DNA from: Gonocerus acuteangulatus
Lineage: Eukaryota > Arthropoda > Insecta > Hemiptera > Coreidae
DNA: 64,000 bases
NCBI GenBank assembly: GCA_946811695.1
Contig: OX328125.1
Location: 100,922,533-100,986,532, forward strand
Direction: 5' to 3'
The translations under genes and the position numbers were made by a program. The notes under the pieces are model-generated. The model ran no database searches. It was given only the letters and a program-made list of their open reading frames with translations, and was not told the DNA's origin. Position 1 is the stretch's first letter, and the number at the start of each line of letters is the position of its first letter. This document shows positions 55,166-64,000 of the stretch, one piece after another.

Positions 55166-56226
55166 TAATATTGACAGATTCTACAGTAGTTCCAATATCT
55201 ACTACTTGGTGTCGTTATTAGTGACATTCGTGATTCCCAAGGAATTGATATCCACTGCAGTTTCGACAAAAGCACGTCTAATTTCTTTGAGAAAGACAAG
55301 GAGTCTCTAAAGAACTGAGTTTTGATAGAGCGCCATGAGCAGAAAAAAAAAGAAGTGGAAACTGAACCTTGTCACTTACATCTTGCATTTGCTTGTACAC
55401 GTAAAGGGTTCAAATATTTGAGATTAAGGCTCCAAATGGTCAACACATTTAAAAACATCACATAATTCTAAACATTTAAACGTATGTTTGTATGTATTCA
55501 TATATTTTCAGTATGTCAGTCATATATTTTTTGTAACATATCAAAAACTAATAATCTTCCTCTCACCCTTTCAGCTAAAATAAATAATTTTTGCTTTTCA
55601 ATAGGAAGAAAGACAAAATAACAATTGGTATAAATTTTATATTATTTCGTTGCTGAGTAGGAGTAAGATCAGGGGTGCCATCTAGTGCTCTTCACCGACG
55701 TTGCACTCCTAGTTCCAATAACTTGCATTCCTGTGAATACAGATGTTATTAGTAAAAGATTAAGTATTTCATATTAAGTATATGGTAATATAAAAACAAA
55801 CATTTATGATTAATAAAAAGCATTTTTTGTTTAAAATATTAAAATGATAATAGATATTATAAAGTTGTTAAAGCCACGAAGGAAATTATAAAAAAAAGTC
55901 CGACTCTCAGGATTTGCGTCATCTTAGCCAGTTTCCAAATAAAGCTTATATTTAGAGCAATTTGGAAAACTTAGAATAAAAACTCTAAATATTTTGCCTT
56001 AAACTAACATTTTCAAAATTTCAAGCAGTATTTACTACAAAATTTATTAGATTTTTGAGTGATTACTTACCACTTAAAACAATTTCACAGATGTTTTCAA
56101 GATATTTAAGAAAATAAGAGGTCAAGGGAGTCGGCTAAAGAAAATACGTCCGATTTTCAGAAAAATCTATATTTCGAACTTTTCAGAATGCTCTTAGACA
56201 GCCTTCTTGAGAGCTGAATGCCTAGA
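55166..56226. other. Spacer with family-A/B-like fragment
   Basis: AAAAAAGTCCGACTCTCAGG near 55890 and TTACTTACCACTTAAAACAA with TTTTCAAGATATTT near 56070 weakly resemble family A/B internal sequence. Nothing else recognised. Confidence 0.3.
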
Positions 56227-57706
56227 CAGGGTGTCTACTACATTTGTGAAAGCCAATTTCATTAGTTTAAATGCAAATTTCATGCCCATTAAAAATAAAA
56301 TAATTCCACTTACAAAAAAAAAAAAAAAAAGCCTTAACTTTTAGCTTAAAATTATTTTAAACTTACAATTTTACATAAATTTAAAACAATAAAACTGTAT
56401 AATATGTACACCATATGTTAACCCTTTCATTGCTGGAGAATGAAGGGACTTGCAGCACCCGGTATGCTCGATGCTTATCCATCTGGCTTCCCCTGTATGC
56501 TCACTAATTTCTCCTCATCTCAACCTCACTACCATACGACTCTTTCGTGTCTCTCAGCATACTCTTGTTATATATTTAGAATTATTATCTTATAATATCA
56601 AATATCTTTTACATTTGTAATATTATACTAAACTACAAGACATTTTCTATCATTGAAAAGAAAATCGCTCAGGTAAGAAAGGACAATAAAATTACTTGAT
56701 TTATATAATTTATAGTATATAATAATATAAGGAGGCTATTTATACCGACCGTAATAAACAAGATCCAAAATATTATTGATAGATTTAAACAGCAACAATA
56801 TGGTTAGAGAGACAAATTAGTGTACGACCCTGCAAATAGGCGGCGAAGCGCACCAGCTTCAACTTCCAACAATATCATAACAATGTTGATTGTAGGACTT
56901 TACATTCTATTTTTTTAATAGATAATAATAGACTTTCACAATGAATTATTTCAATTAATACACAAAGAAGATTTTATAAGGTCCCATTGATTTTATACGA
57001 GTTAAAAACACTAGGCCGGAGAAGGAACAAGAGTTAGCTCGTGTGGAGCGTCAGGGAGAGTGGAACACGAGTTAACTTGTGTGGAGAGTCAGGGATACCG
57101 AGAGTGGAACAAGAGTTAACTCGTGTGGAGCATCTGGGGCCCTGCTAGTTGAACTCGTTCAAGTTAACTTGTTGAGACAACTCGTTCAGAGCAATGAAAG
57201 GGTTAAAGAGGATAGATACATTACTTTTAAAAGTTAAGAAACGATGATACTAAACGTTTTTGGATTACTATAAAATTAGCTGCCTCAAAAATATTGAACA
57301 ATGATAGCAGAATTCAAAAATTCTAAAAATATTACAAAATGAATACTAATTGTCAATGCACATATCATAGTAAATTAATGTGAATACAATCTCAATATTT
57401 AAGTCTGCATGAAAAACTGAATATGAATAAATATATAAAAATATATGTAAAAAAGGGACAATTGATGCGTAAATGCTATAACAAAGGAATCAAACAGAAG
57501 AAGAGGTAGATAGAATTGCTCCGCCCTACGCAAACTGTGGCAATTATGAATGCGGGGAAGTCCCGGGATTATGTTAGACGCCGGTAAAACTAAAATTTCG
57601 TGACATGGTTTAAAAATTCATGACTTTTTCGTGATTTCCGTTCCCTATTTTCAATTTCAGGGCATTTTCATGATTTTCCTGACTTTCTCGTGCAGCAGAC
57701 ACTCTG
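56227..57706. mobile_element. CAGGGTG-ended DNA transposon, 5-bp duplication, copy 2
   Basis: CAGGGTGTCTACTACATTTG and the right end GCAGCAGACACTCTG are flanked by CTAGA (56222-56226, 57707-57711). It matches copy 1 throughout, except for a TTAA element at 56422-57202. The total of 1480 bp minus 785 bp (element plus one TTAA) is 695 bp, the same length as copy 1. Confidence 0.92.
56422..57202. mobile_element. piggyBac-like element nested in the CAGGGTG transposon
   Basis: CCCTTTCATTGCT and AGCAATGAAAGGG are perfect 13-bp inverted ends flanked by TTAA (56418-56421, 57203-57206). The empty site CATATGTTAAAGAG is present in copy 1 at 53170-53183. The right part has repeats of AAC(A)(C/A)GAGTTAACT(C/T)GTGTGGAG. 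No transposase. Confidence 0.93.
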
Positions 57707-57926
57707 CTAGATGAGGGAGAAAGACCACAATAACTTATAGATGACCATGGATAAGTATTGTACACTTGCCCAAGATAATTTTTTTGTAAACACTTTTTTT
57801 ACTCCAAGCATAACTGAAGTTTATGCGTCTTAGTTTGTATAAATGTGGAACATGTGAACAAGAAAATATATAAACATTGTGAGGTTCTATTTCTTTAAGA
57901 GCCACTAGACTGTTTTGTATGCTCGT

Positions 57927-58799
57927 CAGAGTTGGGCATAATCACAATCATAATTACGATTACGATTATAATCACAGGCTTTCCAGATGTGATTACGATT
58001 ACGGTTATAATCACAGACCCTGGAGATATGATTATGATTACAATTAGAATTGCAATTACAACAGAGGTGCTAATGGCCCTGGCAGTCGGAGCACCTATAA
58101 TTAATAAATAAAAATGAAATTACAACAGTGATTACAATTACACTAATAATCACATCTTTGGTTAGAATTAAACTCGTAATCACAGCATTTTTCTATAATT
58201 ACACTTGTAATCACAACATTGTTCTGTAATTACGACTGTTATCACAGCTGTTTCAGGGAATATGCCTGTAATTACAACTATTTTTTGTGTAAATACAACT
58301 AAAATTACAATTTTGTTCCTATAATTACAACTTTAATCATGACTTTTTATGAATACAAACATTATCCCATCTTTTTTTGTAATTAAGTCTGAAAAGTCTC
58401 AAACTCAACAGAGATCAGAGCAGGAGAATTGGAAGACTATTCGCATCAAGATCATGAAAAGTCATCGATATGAAGAGTTAAGACTTTTTCATTTGTAGGT
58501 ATTACACTAAATACCAATAAAAATCTGATAACAGTATCCTAATTTATAAAAATAAAAGTTGTTGGGATTACAGTGGTAATTACAGAAAAAGTTGGGGTTA
58601 CATTCGAAATCATAGAAGGGATATGACTACAGTTGTAATCACAGAATGAATTTGTGATTACAGGCATAATCACGGAAAAAGCTATAATTATAATCATAAT
58701 CTCCTGGGTTTGCAATTATAATCGTAAACGTAATCACATCTTATAAGCCTGTGATTATAATCGTAATCGTAATTTTGATTATGGTTATGCCTAACTTTG
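57927..58799. mobile_element. Non-autonomous hAT with TAATTACAACT-type internal repeats
   Basis: The left end CAGAGTTGGGCATAATCACA and the right end inverted, CAAAGTTAGGCATAACCATA, extend into about 50-bp inverted repeats. The first 11 bases match the hAT at 23247. Flanks ATGCTCGT (57919-57926) and ATGCTAAT (58800-58807) are an 8-bp duplication with two changes. The interior is a degenerate array of alternating GTAATTACAACT and TAATCACA words. Confidence 0.8.
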
Positions 58800-58807
58800 A
58801 TGCTAAT

Positions 58808-59280
58808 CACTGATAAGGCTCCTAAAGAGGTGGCAAGGACTCCATGAAACACGTAAAGCATATATAAAATAAATTAGCATAAAAAAGAAAAATAATACTA
58901 TTTTTTGAAGACTTACTTTAAAAAAAGTTTAAATCACTTAAATCACAGTATATAAATGAGATTACCTGGTTCGAGAAGGGCCTCAGTCTTCTTCTTATGG
59001 AATCCATTGTTCATTCTTTTTTTCTGTTCTTCTTTATTATCTCGAGCATTGACAGAAGTATTCTAGGAAAGAAAAAAATAAATTATTTTTCCAAAGTATT
59101 TATATGCTAAATTTTTAATGCTTAAACAAGAAATTAGAAATCACGTTTTATTCCTGTAGATAACATTTAAATCATCAATGACTAACTACAGAAAATTGTA
59201 CAATTTTTCTGATTTAACTTCCGAAATATTGAAAAAATATACTGACAAAATATGACAGAATCAAACTTTGTTATCTAACG
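58808..59280. other. Unassigned AT-rich spacer
   Basis: No supported feature. Confidence 0.35.
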
Positions 59281-59491
59281 GTTAAGCAGATGTTCATAGT
59301 GACTGTTTGTTTGTTCCTTATACAAATCCACACCGTTTGACCGACTTTGACTAAACGTGGCACACTTGTAAGTCTTGATCCGGGGAGTGTCATAGGCTAG
59401 GTCAAAATTGTCTAGGACTCACACTTCGAGGGTAACAAGTTCGAAACTGTAATCTCGAACAGTTACAGATTTGAGTTATTAGATTTTAATA

Positions 59492-60385
59492 CAGTGGAGC
59501 ATGGATAATTCGAAATCGTGGTTAATTCGAATATTTCTCTCGGTCCCTAGAATTTAGGGCATAAACAATGTAAAAAAATCGTGGTTAATTCGAATAAAAT
59601 TTTGGATAATTCGAATTTTTTACAAGCCTTTACCTCCAATGGGAAGTGGTCGATCTTAAATCTTGTGAAAATATTCTCCCCTCGGGTAAGAAGGATAGTA
59701 AGATATGGATGTAGGGGTTCCTGGACAAGAAGCACGGCGGTCTCATAGTCAAGTTCTTGGACTCTAGGAGTTCTTCCAAGTGGTGGGTCGCGCTTCCTCC
59801 CTTCCAGGGATTGTTGTAGTTAGATCCTGTCATTTTATCCAAGAATTCCCTTTTACCATCCCTCCGATCTTCATTTCTTATTCAGTTATGTCAGTCAGCG
59901 CCTAGATCAGTTGTATTGTTTGTGCCTTGAATTTCTGGTGAACAGTGGAGTTGTTTATTTAGGATGTCGAAGCCTAGAAGTTGTAAAACTTTAACGTTGT
60001 CAGAGAAAATAGCTGCAAGAAGTTGAAAAAGGAATAAAGAAAAAATCTAAAAATGACAAGGAATTCCTCCTAACACTTTATCAACTCACCTGAAAAATAA
60101 AGAAAAAGGTTCTTGCCCATGAAAATGACTTTTTTTCAAAACAATAGACTTTTATTTTTACTTTTTTGTTAAATTATTTATTACTTATGTACGTAATCAT
60201 CAATTTATGGAAGGTTTGTTATTGTCTAAATAAAATGTATGTCTTTTTTTTTTTAATTAAAGAATGTGAAAATATGAAATTCGATTTTTTACACCTTTAT
60301 TTTCAAAAACTTTTGTAATTCGAATTTTGGATAATTCGAACTTTTTTATCGGTCCCTTGGGGTTCGAATTATCCAAAATCTACTG
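59492..60385. mobile_element. pogo/Tigger-like DNA transposon, TA duplication
   Basis: The left end CAGTGGAGCATGGATAATTC and the right end inverted, CAGTAGATTTTGGATAATTC, are flanked by TA on both sides. The repeated TGGATAATTCGAA near both ends is typical of Tigger-type elements. The empty site is seen at 63120-63140. It carries a relic of the transposase N-terminus. Confidence 0.82.
59962..60128 (+). pseudogene. pogo/CENP-B-like transposase N-terminal HTH relic
   Basis: From ATG at 59962 the frame reads MSKPRSCKTLTLSEKIAA. After a frameshift near 60015 it becomes EVEKGIKKKSKMTRN, and near 60065 PPNTLSTHLKNK with KEKVLAHEN. This matches the first helix-turn-helix of pogo/Tigger and CENP-B-like proteins ('LTL.EK..ii..ve.G.....ia..fgip.sTLst.lKNK'). 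The DNA-binding region would recognise the element's own ends. The DDE catalytic domain that should follow is absent, and stops and frameshifts interrupt even this part, so the copy is non-functional. Its place inside an element with Tigger-type TIRs and TA duplications supports the assignment. Confidence 0.6.
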
Positions 60386-60470
60386 TATTACTTATTTGGT
60401 TTCTAATTTATTTTTGCTTTTCTAGACGCAGAAAGTAGGTGTAACATGGCACTCCGGGTAACAGATAGTC

Positions 60471-60870
60471 TATATATATAAAATTTACCAAATTTTGACG
60501 ATTTTGACCAAACTTGGCACAGGTAGGTCTTGATCCGGGGAGTCTCATAGGATAGGTCAAAATTGTCTAGCACTCACAGTTCAGAGGCCAAGGGTTCAAA
60601 ACTGTGACCTCGAACAGTTCCAGAAGATTGAATTGCCAGAAATCGTCACTTTTTAAAAATGAGGTATTCACAGAGACATCATTCTATCATCTGTGGCATA
60701 TTGTCAGTTTTTGAAAAGTGAAGTCCAAAGCTTAATATTCTATCCCCTCCACTGCTGCTTTCTCATGTCTGGCTGCCAATAACTTTCGCTCTAACTATGA
60801 GCAAATTTATGCTATTATCAGGTGTAGTATGGCATGCCAAGTAACAGCTAGTATTATATAAAAAATGTGA
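60471..60870 (+). repeat. Family D unit with LINE-like tail, second copy
   Basis: ACCAAACTTGGCACAGGTAG, TCTTGATCCGGGGAGTCTCA and GTTCAAAACTGTGACCTCGA are followed by GTGTAGTATGGCATGCCAAG and TAACAGCTAGT at 60842-60852. Confidence 0.6.
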
Positions 60871-61049
60871 AATTACATAATATATGCTTAAAGAAGTCCG
60901 AAATGTTGCAGTAAAAAATAAAATATAAAATTTGGAAGCTTCTACCCATAATACTTTGACAATTTTAATAATCAAATATAAACTTAGGTAATGGAGTTAA
61001 GTTCCTATAGGTCACTGGTTGATTTATCGACAATGTCTAAATATGTGGC

Positions 61050-61097
<48 letters not shown>

Positions 61098-61441
61098 ATA
61101 GGTACTCAGATTATTTTATTGAGCCCAGTACTACAGGTAGATACCACTGATCCTAGGTTGAAGATTATCGAAAATCTCATACATTTTCAATCTTTGTATT
61201 ATCATGAACACAAATTCATGCAGATGATAATCCCTATAATATGTATGTAAAAATAAAAGAGTACCTTGTCCTGTGTTGTATTTGAACTAACTCGTGGAAG
61301 AGTTTTGGAAAACCTCATCCATGCTGAAAGACATTTCTTGTCGGGTACCTGAATAAAATTATATTAAATTATTTATTATTAGTTAAAATACAATTAGACA
61401 TTAAAATTAAATCATTTTCATTAAAAAGTAGGTATAAACAT
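60871..61441. other. AT-rich spacer with poly-T
   Basis: T run of about 38 at 61053-61090. Otherwise unassigned. Confidence 0.5.
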
Positions 61442-61724
61442 ACCACTGTATGAAAGCGAAAACGTAATATGTTTCATTAAAGCCCGACGTATTGAATGGC
61501 TGGGACATGTTGAAAGAATGCCACAAGACAGAATGCCGAGCAAAATGTTGCATGGTAAGGTGATTGGAAGAAAGAGGAGGATCGGCCGACCACGAAGAAG
61601 ATGGTTGGATGACGTAGAGGAGGACCTGAGTAGGCTAGGTGTGACAGGATGGAGAGACAAAGCAACTGATAGAGCAACGTGGAGTCTCATTGTCAAGGAA
61701 GCCAAGGCCCACCCCGGGCTGTAG
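61442..61724 (+). pseudogene. RTE-like LINE, C-terminal tail of endonuclease-reverse transcriptase
   Basis: An open frame from about 61442 to a TAG at 61722 reads ENVICFIKARRIEWLGHVER, MPQDRMPSKML, GRKRRIGRPRRRWLDDVEED, then GWRDKATDRATWSLIVKEAK and AHPGL at the end. The order 'RRIEWLGHVERM...RP..K.L.G...G.RRRGRPR.RWLDDVEEDL...G...W...A.DR..W...V..AK...GL' is the classical C-terminus of insect endonuclease-RT LINEs. It is uninterrupted but 5'-truncated, lacking polymerase and endonuclease domains. It resembles the tails at 53634 and 5019 but is closer to the consensus, so it may be younger. No target duplication was recognised. It lies next to a poly-G run (61855-61869). Confidence 0.8.
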
Positions 61725-62224
61725 AGCTACATAAGAAGAATAAACATACCAACAAAGTTTCTAGAAAAATCAGGGGATAAAAACACGGATTTTCTTTGTT
61801 AAAGTCACCTTTTGCAGCTATCAGGGCGTTATTATGATAAAAGAAAGTGATGAGGGGGGGGGGGGGGGGTTTCTGGCCTACTAAAACAAAATCAGTGGAT
61901 AGTTCTATATCGGAAATTTTTTCTCGAGATTGACTCAAAAAGAATTCGCGATCAACTTGTGCAACAAGACAACAAAAAAGATTGTCAACAAAATTTAAAA
62001 AATAAGTTTTTTAACCTGTCGTTGACTAGTCCAAAGCCCAAAATAAGAAAATGGTGTTGGAAAACTGTTTAAAGAAGGGAATAACAAGAGCGTATTAGGA
62101 GAAATGAGAATATATTGGCTGAGATGGCACTCCTGATTAATCGTATCCCTTGTTACCCGTAGGGATGGAAAAGCCCCTAGAGTCTATAGGACTCTATGCT
62201 CAGGTGGTTCACCCTCTCGTAAGG
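61725..62224. other. Unassigned region with poly-G
   Basis: G-rich tract at 61854-61869. The rest may contain a decayed frame (RIRDQLVQQDN near 61945) of unknown origin. Confidence 0.3.
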
Positions 62225-63185
62225 GAGGGCTAAGTCAAAAACGTCTACCAGCTGTCTGTCTGTATGTTTGCTTCCTATAAAAATTCATACTGTTCATCCG
62301 ATTTTGACTAATCTTGGAATAATGGTAGGTCTTGATACGAGAAATCTCCAAGGCTAGGTCAAAAAAATCTAACAGCTGTCTGTCTGTCCCTTATAAAAAT
62401 CCACACTGTTCATCCGATTTTGACTAAACTCAGTACACATGTAGATCTTAATCTGGGAAGTGTCGTAGGCTAAGTCAAAAATGTCTTATAGCTGCCTGTC
62501 TGTATGTTTGTCCCTTATACAAATCCACACCGTTTGACCGATTTTGGCCAAACTTGGAATAATGGTAGGTCTTGATACGAGAAATCTCCAAGGCTAGGTC
62601 AATAAAATCTACCAGCTGTCTGTCTGTATGTTTGTCCCTTATAAAAATCCACACTGTTCGTCCGATTTTGACTAAACTCGGTACACAGGTAGATCCTAAT
62701 CTGGGGAGTGTTGTAGGGTAAGTCAAAAACGTCTACCAGCTGTCTGTCTGTATGTTTGTTCCCTATAAAAATCCACACCGTTCGTCCGATTTTGACTAAA
62801 CTCGGTACACAGGTAGATCCTAATCTGGAGAGTGTCATAGGCTAGGTCAAAGCGGCTACCATCTGTCTGTCTGTATGTTTGTTCTTTATACAAACCCACA
62901 CAGTTTGACAGATTTTGATCAAACTGGGCACACAGGGGATTGTCATAGGCCAGGTCAAAAACGTCTACCAGTTGCTGCCTGTATTTAGACCGATTTTTAC
63001 CAAACTTGGCATACATGTATGTCTTGATATGGGGGGGTGTTATAGGTTAGGTCAAAGTCGTCTAGGACTCCCAGTTGGGAGGTCACGGGTTCGAAACAGT
63101 TACAGATTCGTGTTATTAGATTTTAATAATACTTATTTGGTTTCTAATTTATTTAGGCCTTTCTAAATGCAGAAAGTAGGTGTAG
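62225..63185 (-). repeat. Family D array, about 7 units, with LINE-like tail
   Basis: Units of roughly 115-125 bp contain CAGCTGTCTGTCTGTATGTT, CCGATTTTGACTAAACTCGG and GGGGAGTGT..TAGG(C/G)TA(A/G)GTCAAA. The array ends in TTACAGATTCGTGTTATTAG and GTAGGTGTAGCACGGCGC. Same units as in family C at 38440 and 48920. Confidence 0.85.
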
Positions 63186-63219
63186 CACGGCGCTAATGGC
63201 CACGATTTATCGATGGGCC

Positions 63220-63283
<64 letters not shown>

Positions 63284-63320
63284 GGTGTAGCATGGCACGC
63301 CGGGTAACAGCTAGTTTTTA
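63186..63320 (+). repeat. SINE 3' end with 59-base poly-A, then D-type tail
   Basis: GGCGCTAATGGCCACGATTT, ATCGATGGGCCG and a poly-A run 63222-63280 resemble the 3' end of the SINE at 27089 and the sequence at 12632-12667. After the A run, GTAGGTGTAGCATGGCACGC repeats the D tail from before the insertion. The duplicated flank suggests the SINE entered the tail. Confidence 0.6.
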
Positions 63321-64000
63321 AATAAAGGAAGGATCATAATCTTCCTTTAATTGTAGGTATTCCTTTTCATGGAGTTATCACATGGAGTTTTAAATTGGTC
63401 AAAATGTCACCGGTTAATTCGGCTGAGCACAACTTGCACACACTTTTATTCAAAAGTCAAATCAAACTTAAACATTCCACGGACAAACGTTTCTTTTCTA
63501 CGACCCATTTTAAACAAAGGCGAAACTAGCAATGAGATTGTTTTCATTCCTCCATAAAGATTTAATGGAAGGATTAAATAATTCTTTATCTATACTAAAG
63601 TTCTACCAAAGTTTATCAAGATTTAGACGAACTTTGATTCACTGTCATAAACAAATAACTTCTAATAAACAAAAGGTTCCAAATCAAGTATTTATTTATT
63701 TATTCCGGGGATAACAGATATTTAATAAATGAGTTTTATTTTACCTTTAATTTTTATTATTGGGAAATAAAAATAAAAATTTCATCGTAATTGATATCTT
63801 TTATTATTATTTTAAAACCATTTTCTAATAATTTTTATTCTAAAAACTTAAAAATAAAAATTATTTCATAACAGTTATACATTAATTTTAAAAATTAAAT
63901 TATGAAGTAATTTTTTTGTCATAATTCTTAGGAAACATTTAATTTTTATGTCGGTCCTTGCTTTCTTCCTAAGCTTCTAAGAATTTACCTTCTGGTAAGG
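63321..64000. other. Unassigned AT-rich region to the window end
   Basis: No supported feature. Confidence 0.4.

Larger units (their letters stand above)
59281..60470 (+). repeat. Family D unit and LINE-like tail, split by a pogo/Tigger-like element
   Basis: One D unit (CACACCGTTTGACCGACTTT, GGGGAGTGTCATAGGCTAGG) is followed by AGTTACAGATTTGAGTTATT and then, after the insertion, ACTTATTTGGTTTCTAATTT and GTAGGTGTAACATGGCACTC with GGTAACAG. The uninterrupted version is at 63040-63185. The GGTAACAGCTAGT-type 3' end recalls LINE/SINE tails of insects. Confidence 0.65.

Overview
The window is AT-rich eukaryotic DNA that looks like gene-poor, repeat-saturated heterochromatin. The evidence is long TA, GT and CT microsatellites, tRNA-derived SINEs, poly-A-tailed LINE copies, Copia, LTR gag and Penelope-like relics, hAT, piggyBac-like, pogo/Tigger-like and Tc1/mariner-like DNA transposons, and several satellites. 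The LINE types (RNase H-bearing and RTE-like tails) and a TCAGT initiator suggest an arthropod, probably an insect or close relative. The species cannot be fixed from sequence alone. No intact multi-domain gene is present. The best host-gene candidate is one short first coding exon at 35842-35968 (minus strand), ending in a perfect GTAAGT donor and lying next to the only CpG-rich promoter-like patch.

Layout. 1-5.3 kb: a decayed gag/ORF1 relic, a family A hairpin-ended element with a TA microsatellite, a mariner-like transposase relic, a 200-base assembly gap, SINEs and an RTE-like LINE tail. 5.6-8.65 kb: 18-bp and 24-bp satellites inside a tandem segmental duplication. 9-14 kb: a degenerate 44-bp satellite, two TIR elements, a perfect 28-bp hairpin and an 87-bp satellite with a 174-bp dimer pattern. 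14.5-20 kb: two RNase H LINE 3' ends, family A and B elements, and a 1.3 kb TIR element with a repeated GGGGAGTGA motif. 20-26 kb: hAT, foldback and piggyBac-like elements, several nested. 27-33 kb: a complete SINE, MITEs and a Copia pol relic. 33-37 kb: family B and A copies and the putative host exon. 37.9-40.2 kb: family C ending in a 0.73 kb giant hairpin. 41-46 kb: satellites around an LTR-retrotransposon gag that is itself split by a LINE. 47.5-50.3 kb: a Penelope-like RT relic split by a 2.6 kb hAT element that carries a second family C copy. 50.6-58.8 kb: a satellite with higher-order structure, an RTE-like LINE split by a CAGGGTG-ended transposon, and three further transposons. 59-64 kb: short-period dispersed arrays sharing a LINE-like tail, a pogo/Tigger-like element and another LINE tail.

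The main theme is layered insertion that can be read directly. At least eight elements have perfect or near-perfect target-site duplications, and three nestings are supported by an empty paralogue or by exact length arithmetic. The most interesting system is a pair of related element families, A and B. They share a core, a microsatellite at one fixed position, a conserved module after it, and a 3' hairpin ending in GCTAA. This design recalls Helentron-associated (HINE/DINE-like) elements.
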